A program made the translations under genes and the position numbers. Shown here in pieces: positions 6,213-14,598 of a stretch of 23,777 nt of DNA; the stretch's first letter is position 1, and every line of letters starts with the position of its first letter. The stretch is from Bacteroides sp. GTDB taxonomy: Bacteria; Bacteroidota; Bacteroidia; Bacteroidales; SM23-62. The DNA lies in contig JAUVKJ010000001.1 of assembly GCA_030592145.1 (NCBI GenBank), forward strand, positions 1 through 23,777, given 5' to 3'. Below the pieces are notes generated by a model. It was not told the DNA's origin. It searched no databases and was given only the letters and a program-made list of their open reading frames with translations.

Positions 6213-8558
6213 ATGGAGAAAGATTTTTTAAGCGATCTGAATGAAGCACAACGGAAGGCCGTTGTTGATTATGAGGGAGCCAGCCTGGTTATCGCAGGTG
6301 CGGGCTCGGGGAAAACCAGGGTACTGACCTACCGGATCGCCCACCTGCTCAGCCAGGGGATCCCTCCCTGGAATATTCTGGCTCTGACCTTTACGAACAA
6401 GGCCGCCAGGGAAATGAAGGAACGCATCGGGAAACTTATCGGACCCAACCTGGCATGGCAGCTTTGGATGGGTACCTTCCACTCGATCTTTGCCAGGATC
6501 CTGAGAAGCGAAGGCAGCCTGCTGGGCTACCCCTCAAGTTATACCATCTACGACAGCTCCGATTCCAAAAGCCTCATCAAGAAGATAATAAAGGAGATGA
6601 ACCTGAGCGACCAGATCTACAAGCCCGGGGAGATACAAGGACGGATATCCTCAGCCAAGAACAACCTGATCACCCCGGCTGCCTATTTTTCAAGTGCCCA
6701 GATGACGGAAACGGACAAGCGCACACGCAGGCCAAGGATCGCGGACATCTACAAACTGTATGCCCATCGCTGCAAGAAGGCAGATGCTATGGATTTCGAC
6801 GACCTCCTGCTAAACATGCATATCCTGCTGCGCGACTTCCCCCGGGTACTCGAAAAATACCAGGAACAGTTCCGGTATATCCTGGTGGATGAGTACCAGG
6901 ATACGAATTACGTTCAGTACATGATCTCCAAACAGCTGTCCTCAAAATATAAAAACATTTGCGTGGTCGGGGATGATGCCCAGAGCATCTATTCCTTCCG
7001 GGGGGCCCGGATCGAGAACATCCTGAATTTCAAGCATGATTACAGTGGTTATAAGCTGTACAAGCTCGAGCGCAATTACCGCTCGACCCGGAATATCGTG
7101 GAAGCGTCTAACAGCATCATCGCCAAGAACCATGGCCAGATCAGCAAAAAGGTTTTTTCCAAAAAGGAAAAAGGCGAGAAGATACGCCTCATTCGTGCCG
7201 CCACCGACAACGAAGAAGGTTATCTTGTCGCCAATGCCATTCAGGATGCCATCTACGGCCGGCAACTCCGGCACCGGGACATCGCTATTCTTTACCGGAC
7301 CAATGCACAGTCCAGGATCTTCGAGGAAGCGCTTCGGAAACTGAACATACCCTACAAGGTTTACGGAAGCCTGTCCTTCTACCAGCGCAAGGAAATCAAG
7401 GACCTGCTCGGCTATTTCCGGATGACGGTAAATCCCTATGACGAGGAAGCGCTTCGCAGGATCATCAATTATCCTGCCCGCGGAATCGGGCAGACCACAG
7501 TATCTAAACTGGAACAGGAAACAGCGCGCAGAGATACAAGAATATGGAACATACTCCAGGATACCGGATCCTGCCAGCACCTCTTTAACCAGGGCACGAT
7601 CCGGAAACTGGATGCCTTCACCGCTATGATCAAAGACTACCAGGCAAAACTGCACACCATGGAGGCCTTCGACCTGGCTTTCTTCATCGCCAAAAGTTCA
7701 GGGATCATGAAGGACCTGCATTATGGAAATTCTCCCGAAAACCTCAGTAAATATGAGAACCTGCAGGCGATCCTGAACGGGATCAAGGAATTCGTTGAAT
7801 CGCAGGAGGATGCGGACAACACAACGCTCGATGTCTTTCTGCAGAGCGTATCCCTGCTGACGGATGCCGACACCGAGAAGGAGGAGGACCGGGACAAGGT
7901 CACCATCATGACGGCCCATTCGGCAAAGGGACTTGAATTCCAGTACGTTTATGTTACGGGACTGGAAGAGGAACTGTTCCCCTCGCACCTGTCCTCGTCC
8001 ACACGGGAGGAACTGGAAGAGGAACGGCGGCTGTTCTATGTCGCCATCACAAGAGCCATGAAACAGGTCACACTGAGCTATGCGAGCTCCCGGTATCGCT
8101 GGGGTGTTCCCGTAAACGGAGTACCCAGCCGGTTTATCAGGGAAATCGATGATGAATACATCGACCGGCCCGTTGAGGTTAAACCTTTCAGCAGCTACCC
8201 CGGAACCTATGGCGGAAACTCCAATGGTTTTGGATGGAGAGGGAAAACAAACAAAACAGGTTCACCCGGTGACAGGAGAAAAGTCCCTTCGCCGGGTTTA
8301 GTTGCACCCGCCCCCGGTAAACTTCAGGGGAAAACCCGGATCGATCGCGCCCGTCCGGCAGCGCCGGCTGGTGATTTTAATACGGACGACCTGTCAGAAA
8401 TACAAACAGGAATGCAGGTGAAACACTCCCGGTTCGGGACCGGCAAGGTATTGAGCATGGAAGGCCCCGGCCCCAACCGGAAGGCAACGGTATTTTTCAA
8501 GGAACACGGACAAAAGCAATTATTGCTTAAATTCGCCAGGCTGAAAATCATCCGGTAG
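6213..8558 (+). CDS. UvrD/PcrA-family ATP-dependent 3'-5' DNA helicase
   Basis: A superfamily 1A helicase of about 781 residues, acting in nucleotide excision and mismatch repair and in clearing stalled forks. All helicase motifs are present in order: Q-motif region DLNEAQRKAV, Walker A GAGSGKT, motif Ia TFTNKAAREM, motif II DEYQD, motif III GDDAQSIYSFRGA, motif IV NYRST, motif V TAHSAKGLEF and motif VI ERRLFYVAITRA. The C-terminal about 50 residues (GMQVKHSRFGTGKV onward) form the Tudor-like domain typical of PcrA/UvrD. I chose the ATG at 6213 because the protein then begins MEKDFLSDLNEAQ, as in relatives, and because a -7 promoter element lies just before it. An in-frame GTG at 6150 would add 21 residues. 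G+C content is higher than in the glycosyltransferase genes. PcrA and UvrD cannot be told apart here. Confidence 0.95.
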   Translation: MEKDFLSDLNEAQRKAVVDYEGASLVIAGAGSGKTRVLTYRIAHLLSQGIPPWNILALTFTNKAAREMKERIGKLIGPNLAWQLWMGTFHSIFARILRSEGSLLGYPSSYTIYDSSDSKSLIKKIIKEMNLSDQIYKPGEIQGRISSAKNNLITPAAYFSSAQMTETDKRTRRPRIADIYKLYAHRCKKADAMDFDDLLLNMHILLRDFPRVLEKYQEQFRYILVDEYQDTNYVQYMISKQLSSKYKNICVVGDDAQSIYSFRGARIENILNFKHDYSGYKLYKLERNYRSTRNIVEASNSIIAKNHGQISKKVFSKKEKGEKIRLIRAATDNEEGYLVANAIQDAIYGRQLRHRDIAILYRTNAQSRIFEEALRKLNIPYKVYGSLSFYQRKEIKDLLGYFRMTVNPYDEEALRRIINYPARGIGQTTVSKLEQETARRDTRIWNILQDTGSCQHLFNQGTIRKLDAFTAMIKDYQAKLHTMEAFDLAFFIAKSSGIMKDLHYGNSPENLSKYENLQAILNGIKEFVESQEDADNTTLDVFLQSVSLLTDADTEKEEDRDKVTIMTAHSAKGLEFQYVYVTGLEEELFPSHLSSSTREELEEERRLFYVAITRAMKQVTLSYASSRYRWGVPVNGVPSRFIREIDDEYIDRPVEVKPFSSYPGTYGGNSNGFGWRGKTNKTGSPGDRRKVPSPGLVAPAPGKLQGKTRIDRARPAAPAGDFNTDDLSEIQTGMQVKHSRFGTGKVLSMEGPGPNRKATVFFKEHGQKQLLLKFARLKIIR

Positions 8559-8575
8559 ATCCTGACCAGAAACAT

Positions 8576-8606
8576 TTTGAAATCCCCCCGGATTTCTGTT
8601 CTTTTG
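8576..8606 (+). promoter_or_regulatory. Promoter for the DUF4290-murA unit (TTTG-N19-TTCTTTTG)
   Basis: TTTG (8576-8579) is followed after 19 bp by TTCTTTTG (8599-8606), one base off the TAnnTTTG consensus of Bacteroidota. Transcription would start around 8612, about ten bases before the ATG at 8623. The spacer is almost entirely occupied by a hairpin (8579-8596). Confidence 0.5.
8579..8596 (+). terminator. Hairpin after the helicase gene, terminator-like
   Basis: GAAATCC and GGATTTC form a perfect 7-bp stem around a CCCC loop, followed by TGTTCTTTTG, a U-rich stretch. It lies 20 bp after the helicase stop codon and fits a short rho-independent terminator. The same bases form the spacer of the proposed promoter of the next gene, so one of the two roles may be wrong, or both may coexist. 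Confidence 0.45.
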
Positions 8607-8622
8607 CATAAAATTATTTCAG

Positions 8623-9216
8623 ATGGAATACGATTATAATTCACAGCGCACGAAAATGATCCTCCCCGAGTACGGGCGGAACATACAAAAGATGGTGGAG
8701 TATGCCGTTCAGATTGAAAACAGGGAAGAAAGGAACAAAGCAGCCAATGCCATCATCGCTATCATGGGAAACCTGAATCCCCATTTGCGCGACATCAGTG
8801 ATTTCAAGCATAAGTTATGGGATCATCTGTTCATAATATCAGATTTTAAACTGGACATCGACTCTCCCTATGAGAAACCGACGCCCGAGGTGCTTTTTGA
8901 AAAGCCCAAATCCATTCCCTACAGTGAGTATAATATCAGGTACAAGCACTACGGGAAGATCATCGAATTGCTGATCAAGGAAGCCTCGGGTTTTGAGGAA
9001 GGACCGGAAAAGGAGGCCCTGGTAAAGCTGATCGCCAATCACATGAAGAAATGCTACCTGACCTGGAACAGAGAGATGGTGAGCGATGAAGTGATCTTCG
9101 AAGATCTGAAAAAGCTTTCGGGGGGGACGATTGAAGTCCCGAAAGATCTGAAACTTCCGGAAGCCAGGGATATACTTTCCAAAACCAAGAAGAAAAGACC
9201 GCAAAAAAAGAAATAA
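8623..9216 (+). CDS. DUF4290 family protein
   Basis: A 197-residue soluble protein matching, as I recall it, the Bacteroidota-specific DUF4290 family, whose function is unknown. It starts MEYDYNSQRTKMILPEYGRN and has a predicted helical core (about 10-165) with conserved-looking patches such as NLNPHLRD and DFKHKLWDHL. The end is a strongly basic Lys/Arg tail (KKKRPQKKK), which could contact nucleic acid, though this is inference only. No signal peptide or membrane segment is seen. murA begins 5 bp after its stop codon, so the two are almost certainly cotranscribed, and the pairing suggests a link with cell-wall synthesis or division. A good promoter lies just upstream. Confidence 0.85.
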   Translation: MEYDYNSQRTKMILPEYGRNIQKMVEYAVQIENREERNKAANAIIAIMGNLNPHLRDISDFKHKLWDHLFIISDFKLDIDSPYEKPTPEVLFEKPKSIPYSEYNIRYKHYGKIIELLIKEASGFEEGPEKEALVKLIANHMKKCYLTWNREMVSDEVIFEDLKKLSGGTIEVPKDLKLPEARDILSKTKKKRPQKKK

Positions 9217-9221
9217 CCCGA

Positions 9222-10526
9222 ATGGGCACATTTGTTGTGAACGGTGGGAAACCACTGTCCGGTACACTCACTCCACAGGGTGCGAAAAACGAAGCATTGC
9301 AAGTGATCTGTGCCTGCCTGTTAACCGCGGAAACTGTCACACTTCGAAATCTCCCGGATATCCTGGATGTAAATAGCATGATCTCCCTTCTTGAAAACAT
9401 TGGAGTGGAGATAAACGACCAGGGTGACAGGTCTTTTACCTTCCAGGCATCGGACATCGAACTTGATTACCTCAGGAGTGATGATTTTAAGGAAAAGGGG
9501 ACAAGCCTGAGAGGATCAATCATGGTCCTGGGTCCCCTGCTTGCCCGCTTCGGGAAAGGCTATGTTCCCGCTCCTGGCGGCGACAAGATCGGCCGGCGAA
9601 GGCTGGACACCCATTTCCTCGGTTTCCAGAAGCTTGGCGCCACCTTCTCACATGATCCAACCGGACAATTCTACAGTGTTGAAGCCCCTTCACTGAAGGG
9701 TACATATATGCTCCTGGATGAAGCATCCGTAACCGGCACAGCAAACATCCTGATGTGTGCCGTTCTGACCCGGGGAACTACTAGCATTTACAATGCAGCC
9801 TGCGAGCCTTACATTCAGCAGTTATGTAAAATGTTACTCCGGATGGGCGCAAAGATCGAGGGTATCGGTTCCAACCTGCTGACCGTGCATGGTGTGGAAT
9901 CCCTGCAGGGATGTGAACACAGCCTTCTTCCCGATATGATCGAGGTAGGCAGTTTCATCGGCCTGGCCGCCCTGACCCGCTCGAAGCTAACCATTAAAAA
10001 CGTTTCCGTGGATAACCTCGGGATCATCCCCGAACAATTCAGGAGACTCGGAATCACCGTCCGGCAGGAAAAGGATGACCTGATCATTCCCCGGCAAGAG
10101 CACTACGAGATCGAGACCTTCATGGACGGATCCATTATGACCATTGCCGATGCACCATGGCCCGGGCTTACCCCTGACCTGCTGAGTATATTCCTGGTGG
10201 TAGCCACCCAGGCAAAAGGCAGCGTCCTGATCCACCAGAAAATGTTCGAAAGCAGATTGTTCTTCGTTGACAAACTTATTGATATGGGGGCACAGATCAT
10301 TCTCTGTGATCCGCACCGCGCAACCGTGATTGGCATTAACCGGCAATACGCCCTGCGCCCCACCACCATGAGTTCACCGGATATCCGTGCAGGGGTTGCC
10401 CTTCTTATTGCTGCCCTCTCGGCCGAAGGCAGCAGCACCATACACAACATCGAGCAAATTGACCGTGGATATCAGAATATTGATCAACGCCTTAATAAGA
10501 TCGGCGCCTCCATTACACGTTTGTAA
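9222..10526 (+). CDS. murA: UDP-N-acetylglucosamine 1-carboxyvinyltransferase (MurA), Asp variant
   Basis: The cytoplasmic enzyme that transfers enolpyruvate from PEP to UDP-GlcNAc, the first committed step of peptidoglycan synthesis. The length (434 residues) is normal. K22 and N23 (QGAKNEA) match the catalytic Lys22/Asn23 of E. coli MurA. The loop reads PGGDKIGRRRLDTH, with D121 at the position of E. coli Cys115. Other family signatures include EVGSFIGLAALT and the C-terminal PDIRAGVALLIAAL. Asp at this position is known in several MurA enzymes, keeps activity and confers insensitivity to fosfomycin. It follows the DUF4290 gene after 5 bp with no room for a separate promoter. MurZ-type duplicates exist in some bacteria, but nothing here suggests a second copy. 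Confidence 0.95.
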   Translation: MGTFVVNGGKPLSGTLTPQGAKNEALQVICACLLTAETVTLRNLPDILDVNSMISLLENIGVEINDQGDRSFTFQASDIELDYLRSDDFKEKGTSLRGSIMVLGPLLARFGKGYVPAPGGDKIGRRRLDTHFLGFQKLGATFSHDPTGQFYSVEAPSLKGTYMLLDEASVTGTANILMCAVLTRGTTSIYNAACEPYIQQLCKMLLRMGAKIEGIGSNLLTVHGVESLQGCEHSLLPDMIEVGSFIGLAALTRSKLTIKNVSVDNLGIIPEQFRRLGITVRQEKDDLIIPRQEHYEIETFMDGSIMTIADAPWPGLTPDLLSIFLVVATQAKGSVLIHQKMFESRLFFVDKLIDMGAQIILCDPHRATVIGINRQYALRPTTMSSPDIRAGVALLIAALSAEGSSTIHNIEQIDRGYQNIDQRLNKIGASITRL

Positions 10527-10546
10527 TTTTTCCTGTGTCCCCGGCC

Positions 10547-10576
10547 TGCCAATTTGTCCTGATTTCAGAATTGGCA
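10547..10576. promoter_or_regulatory. Perfect dyad TGCCAATT-N14-AATTGGCA upstream of grpE
   Basis: Perfect 8-bp inverted arms lie at 10547-10554 and 10569-10576, 56 bp before the grpE start. They cover the -33 element and abut the -7 element of the proposed promoter, so an operator is possible. It is not the CIRCE heat-shock sequence. A weak murA terminator is the alternative, but no T-tract follows. Confidence 0.5.
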
Positions 10577-10585
10577 AAACATTTG
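10553..10585 (+). promoter_or_regulatory. Candidate grpE-dnaJ promoter (TTTG-N21-AACATTTG)
   Basis: TTTG (10553-10556) and AACATTTG (10578-10585) are 21 bp apart, resembling the Bacteroidota TTTG-N19-21-TAnnTTTG promoter with one mismatch in the -7 box. The expected start near 10592 gives a leader of about 40 bases to the grpE ATG at 10632. Confidence 0.4.
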
Positions 10586-10631
10586 TTCAGGTAGGTCAAC
10601 AATAAGTAATATATTATCAAATAACATTGCA

Positions 10632-11153
10632 ATGGCAACTAAGGAGAAAGCACAGAATCAGAAACAGGCAGGTGGCAAACCCCGGAAAAAGACAGATGAT
10701 TCTGCCAAATTGAAAAAACTGCAGAAAGAATTGCAGGAACAGAAAGATAAATATCTACGTTTATCTGCAGATTTTGACAATTTCAGGAAACGCACCCTCA
10801 GGGAGAAAATAGATATGACCTTGCAAGCCGGAGAAAACATCTATGTAAAGATACTTCCGGTTCTGGACGATCTTGAGAGAGCCATGAAGTCTATTGAAGA
10901 AGCAAAAGACCTGGAAGCTGTCAAGAAGGGTATACTCCTGATTAATAATAAATTCAAAGAATATCTAAACCGGCAGGGAGTCAGGGAAATCGACACAATG
11001 CACAAGAAATTCGATACCGATGTACATGAGGCGGTTACAAAAATTCCTGCAAAGGATAAGAAGCTTAAAGGCAAGGTAGTAGACATTATCGAGAAAGGCT
11101 ATTATCTGAATGATAAAGTCATTCGCTATTCCAAGGTAATTATCGGAGAATAA
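10632..11153 (+). CDS. grpE: GrpE, nucleotide exchange factor of DnaK
   Basis: A 173-residue cytoplasmic co-chaperone that releases ADP from DnaK, acting as a dimer. The N-terminus is charged and disordered (1-25), followed by the long dimerising coiled-coil helix (about 26-65, with [10 protein letters not shown], the usual GrpE signature region). The helical bundle follows (about 75-120), then the beta domain containing [41 protein letters not shown]. Length is typical for short Bacteroidota GrpE. Its stop codon shares bases with the dnaJ start (TAATG), so the pair is translationally coupled. dnaK is not in the window. A dyad and a candidate promoter lie upstream and may mediate heat control. 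Confidence 0.95.
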   Translation: MATKEKAQNQKQAGGKPRKKTDDSAKLKKLQKELQEQKDKYLRLSADFDNFRKRTLREKIDMTLQAGENIYVKILPVLDDLERAMKSIEEAKDLEAVKKGILLINNKFKEYLNRQGVREIDTMHKKFDTDVHEAVTKIPAKDKKLKGKVVDIIEKGYYLNDKVIRYSKVIIGE

Positions 11154-12307
11154 TGGGTAAAAGAGATTATCACGAGGTTCTGGAAGTACCGAGATCTGCT
11201 TCCGGTGAGGAAATTAAAAAAGCCTACCGGAAACAGGCCCTGAAATATCATCCTGATAAGAACCCCGGCGATGACGCAGCAGAGGGTAAGTTCAAGGATG
11301 CCGCGGAAGCTTACGAGGTTCTAAGCAACGATGACAAAAGAGCCCGTTATGACCGTTTCGGACATGCAGGCATGAGAGGCGCTGCAGGCAATGGATTTGG
11401 CGGAGCAGGCATGACCGTTGAAGATATCTTTTCAAGCTTCGGAGATATTTTCGGAGATGCTTTCGGAGGCTTTGGCGGTTTCGGCGGAGGCAGCAGAAGG
11501 ACTTCAAGGACCACGCGTAAAGGCTCAAACCTGAGGGTGAAGGTAAAACTCAACCTGGAGGAAATAGCGAACGGTGCAGAGAAAAAAATAAAGGTCAACA
11601 AATATATAAGCTGCAAGAGTTGCCACGGAACCGGAGCAAAGGGGGGATCGAGTTATTCCACCTGCAGTACCTGCCAGGGCGCCGGACAGGTGACAAGGGT
11701 TTCCAATACCTTCCTTGGGCAGATGCAAACCGTTACGGCCTGCCCCACCTGTGGAGGAGAAGGAAAAAACATTACTGAGAAATGTACCATCTGTTTCGGT
11801 GAAGGGATCGTGAAAGATGAGGAAATCATTCCCATAAGCATTCCTGCCGGTGTGGCAGAAGGCATGCAAATGACCGTATCGGGCAAAGGCAATGCGGCCC
11901 GGCGGGGAGGAGTGAACGGCGACCTGTTGGTGATGATCCAGGAGGAACCCCATCCGGAACTTATGCGTGACGGGAACGATCTTCTCTTCAATCTGCATAT
12001 CAGCATCCCCCAGGCTGCACTCGGCACACCCGTGGAGATCCCAACTGTTGACGGAAAAGTTAAAATCAAGATCGATCCGGGCACCCAGCCAGGCAAGATC
12101 CTGCGACTCAAGAACAAAGGGATCCCTGATGTAAACGGGTACCGCAGGGGAGACCTGCTGGTCAGCATCAATGTTTGGATCCCGAAAAATCTTACAAAAG
12201 AAGAACAGAAGCTCATTGAAAAATTCGGAGATTCTCCTAATTTCATACCCCGCCCTGACCGAAGCGAAAAGAATTTCTTCGAGCGGATGAGAGGATATTT
12301 CAATTGA
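11153..12307 (+). CDS. dnaJ: DnaJ chaperone (Hsp40)
   Basis: A 384-residue Hsp40 that delivers unfolded clients to DnaK and stimulates its ATPase. The J-domain spans residues 1-70 with the essential HPD at 33-35 (YHPDKNPGD). A Gly/Phe-rich linker follows (about 75-120; [15 protein letters not shown]). Four CxxCxGxG zinc-binding repeats are intact: [24 protein letters not shown] and CTICFGEG. The C-terminal substrate-binding beta domains follow ([31 protein letters not shown] onward, in two parts). This full set marks a type I DnaJ rather than CbpA. It overlaps the grpE stop codon and is followed 27 bp later by the ABC transporter ATPase gene. Confidence 0.96.
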   Translation: MGKRDYHEVLEVPRSASGEEIKKAYRKQALKYHPDKNPGDDAAEGKFKDAAEAYEVLSNDDKRARYDRFGHAGMRGAAGNGFGGAGMTVEDIFSSFGDIFGDAFGGFGGFGGGSRRTSRTTRKGSNLRVKVKLNLEEIANGAEKKIKVNKYISCKSCHGTGAKGGSSYSTCSTCQGAGQVTRVSNTFLGQMQTVTACPTCGGEGKNITEKCTICFGEGIVKDEEIIPISIPAGVAEGMQMTVSGKGNAARRGGVNGDLLVMIQEEPHPELMRDGNDLLFNLHISIPQAALGTPVEIPTVDGKVKIKIDPGTQPGKILRLKNKGIPDVNGYRRGDLLVSINVWIPKNLTKEEQKLIEKFGDSPNFIPRPDRSEKNFFERMRGYFN

Positions 12308-12334
12308 GCTTCACTTTGAGCTAAAGCTGCATGC

Positions 12335-13258
12335 ATGGATATTTTCATCGCTGAGGAAATAGTAAAGAGATTCATTCATACCACGGCGCTTGACCGGGTT
12401 TCGGTCAGTATTCCGAAAGGAAGTATATATGGGCTCCTGGGGCCAAACGGAGCCGGTAAGACAACCCTGATCCGCATCATCAACCAGATCACCGCACCTG
12501 ACGAGGGATCCCTGTATCTCAATGGGGAAAGACTGAATCCGGATCACATCCGGAACATCGGTTACCTGCCCGAAGAACGCGGACTGTATAAAAAAATGAA
12601 GGTCGGGGAGCAGGCACTCTACCTGGCACGCCTGAAAGGACTTTCCAAAACAGATGCACTGGAACGGCTGAAGACATGGTTCGAAAAATTCGATATGACA
12701 GACTGGTGGAACCGCAAGGTCGAAGAGCTTTCGAAAGGAATGCAGCAGAAAGTACAATTCATCGTTACAGTCCTCCATGAACCCGAGCTTCTCATATTCG
12801 ACGAACCGTTCAGCGGGTTCGACCCCATCAATACCGATATGCTCAGGAAGGAGATCCTCTCCCTGCAGGAGAAAGGATCAACCATAATTTTCTCCACCCA
12901 TAACATGAGCTCGGTAGAAGAATTATGTGACCATATAACCCTGATTGACAAGGGTAAAACACTTATCGAGGGACCAATAGACAGGATCCGTGAACACTAC
13001 CGGTGCGATACCTACGAGGTAGGGTTCCAGGGGGAACCTGAACGGCTGAAATCCGCCCTGAACAAACATTACGAGCTGGTGGACACATTCCGGGAAAAGG
13101 ATCTCACCAGGGTAAGGATCAGGTTGCTGCACCATACAAGCGACAACGAATTGCTGTCCCTGCTGCTCCCGGTCGTCCATATTGTTTCCTTCAATGAGGT
13201 TTTTCCGAGCATGAATGATATTTTCATCCGGGTGGTAAAAGAAAATAAAGGATCATGA
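12335..13258 (+). CDS. ABC transporter ATP-binding protein (NatA-like exporter)
   Basis: A 307-residue ATPase subunit that would power an ABC-2 type export pump at the inner membrane. Walker A is GPNGAGKTT (about 35-43), the signature is LSKGMQQK and Walker B with catalytic Glu is LLIFDEPFSG, followed by the H-loop STHNMSS. The Q-loop falls at about NIGYLPEERGLY. Residues about 225-305 form the extra C-terminal domain (DUF4162-like) seen in NatA-type ATPases. The stop codon overlaps the permease start (ATGA), so the two are coupled. Similarity to sodium exporters is at family level only; the substrate is unknown. It probably belongs to the same transcript as dnaJ or has a promoter inside it. 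Confidence 0.9.
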   Translation: MDIFIAEEIVKRFIHTTALDRVSVSIPKGSIYGLLGPNGAGKTTLIRIINQITAPDEGSLYLNGERLNPDHIRNIGYLPEERGLYKKMKVGEQALYLARLKGLSKTDALERLKTWFEKFDMTDWWNRKVEELSKGMQQKVQFIVTVLHEPELLIFDEPFSGFDPINTDMLRKEILSLQEKGSTIIFSTHNMSSVEELCDHITLIDKGKTLIEGPIDRIREHYRCDTYEVGFQGEPERLKSALNKHYELVDTFREKDLTRVRIRLLHHTSDNELLSLLLPVVHIVSFNEVFPSMNDIFIRVVKENKGS

Positions 13259-14598
13259 GTAAAGTCGGATTGATCATAAAAAGGGAATACATCACCAGGG
13301 TCCGCAAAAGATCCTTTATTATCATGTCGGTCCTGGGCCCCATAATCTTTGCCGCCTTTATGGTGATCCCTGCCTGGATGGCCATGTCGGAGGACCAGGA
13401 AGTAAAAAAGATCGCCATCGTCGACAGCTCCAGCCTTTTCATGAATGTGATCCCGGAAACCGAATACCTGAAATTCGATTACCTTTTCAATACCAGACTC
13501 AACGATATCAAAGACAATTTCAAGGAAGGGGGCTACTATGGGGTGCTTTACATCTCCCACATTGTTGCCTATGAACCCAATTCCGTTATTTTCTATTCCG
13601 ACAAGCAGCCCAGCCTTGCCACAAAAATGCATATCAGTAAAGCCATCGAGGAATATATAAGAAACCAGAAACTCAAGGCATACGAAATAGAGGACCTGGA
13701 TGCCATCCTGAAATCGGTCAAAACAAGGATCAACGTACGTACCATTAAACTGACAGATGCCGGAAAAGAGAAGGAGAGTAACACCGGACTTGTAATGATC
13801 GTCGGGTATGCCGGTGGCTTCCTGATCTACATATTTATCTTCTTCTTCGGGGCCCAGGTGATGCGGGGAGTGATCGAGGAAAAAGTGAACCGCATCATCG
13901 AGATTGTGATGTCATCGGTCAAACCCTTTGAGCTGATGATGGGCAAGATCATCGGGATTGCTATGGTCGGACTGAGTCAGTTCCTGATCTGGATGATTTC
14001 CACTTTCCTGCTGGTATCCATAGCAAGCACGCTGTTGTTCCCCGAGCTGAGCATGTCTCCGACCGAACGGGTGGTATCACATGACATTATGTCTACCGTA
14101 CCGGTACAAACACAGCCTGAAGTAAGTTCAGAGGAGATGGCGGAGATCATGAGCGTATTCTCAAACCTGAAGAATATTAATTTTGGGGTGATGCTGGGAT
14201 CCTTCCTGTTTTACTTCCTCGGGGGATACCTTCTCTATGCAGCTATGTTTGCCTCGATTGGGGCGGCGGTGGACAATGAAACGGACACCCAGCAATTCAT
14301 GCTCCCGGTGACCATTCCACTGATCCTGGCCCTGTTCGTGCTGATCAGTGCCATTAACAACCCGGACAGTTCCCTGGCCTTCTGGTTCTCCATTATCCCG
14401 TTTACTTCTCCTGTGGTTATGATGGCAAGGATACCGTTCGGGGTTCCGTTCTGGGAGGTTCTCCTTTCCATGACGCTGCTCATCATTACTTTCCTCGGCA
14501 TGACCTGGATTGCGGCCAAGGTCTACCGGACCGGCATCCTGATGTATGGCAAAAAGGTCAATTACAGGGAAATTTGGAAGTGGATACGTTATTCGTAA
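13255..14598 (+). CDS. ABC-2 type transporter permease (NatB-like)
   Basis: A 447-residue inner-membrane permease partner of the preceding ATPase. A first membrane helix (about 22-42) is followed by a large extracytoplasmic domain (about 45-175), then five or six more helices in the second half (for example GLVMIVGYAGGFLIYIFIFFF at about 178-198). The cytoplasmic EEKVNRIIEIVMSSVKP is the typical coupling motif of NatB/YhaP-like permeases. The last residues are charged and cytoplasmic. Its 3' end overlaps the convergent glycosyltransferase gene by 10 bp. Substrate unknown. Confidence 0.88.
   Translation: MSKVGLIIKREYITRVRKRSFIIMSVLGPIIFAAFMVIPAWMAMSEDQEVKKIAIVDSSSLFMNVIPETEYLKFDYLFNTRLNDIKDNFKEGGYYGVLYISHIVAYEPNSVIFYSDKQPSLATKMHISKAIEEYIRNQKLKAYEIEDLDAILKSVKTRINVRTIKLTDAGKEKESNTGLVMIVGYAGGFLIYIFIFFFGAQVMRGVIEEKVNRIIEIVMSSVKPFELMMGKIIGIAMVGLSQFLIWMISTFLLVSIASTLLFPELSMSPTERVVSHDIMSTVPVQTQPEVSSEEMAEIMSVFSNLKNINFGVMLGSFLFYFLGGYLLYAAMFASIGAAVDNETDTQQFMLPVTIPLILALFVLISAINNPDSSLAFWFSIIPFTSPVVMMARIPFGVPFWEVLLSMTLLIITFLGMTWIAAKVYRTGILMYGKKVNYREIWKWIRYS

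Noticed and set aside
6942..7655. Open frame of 237 codons on the - strand
   Set aside because: It is antisense to the core of the helicase gene and shows no domain; such shadows are common in G+C-richer genes.
10572..10586. TGGCAAAACATTTGT resembling a sigma-54 promoter before grpE
   Set aside because: Both half-sites deviate from TGGCAC and TTGC at key bases, including the -12 C. The same bases are better explained by the dyad and the TTTG-type promoter.
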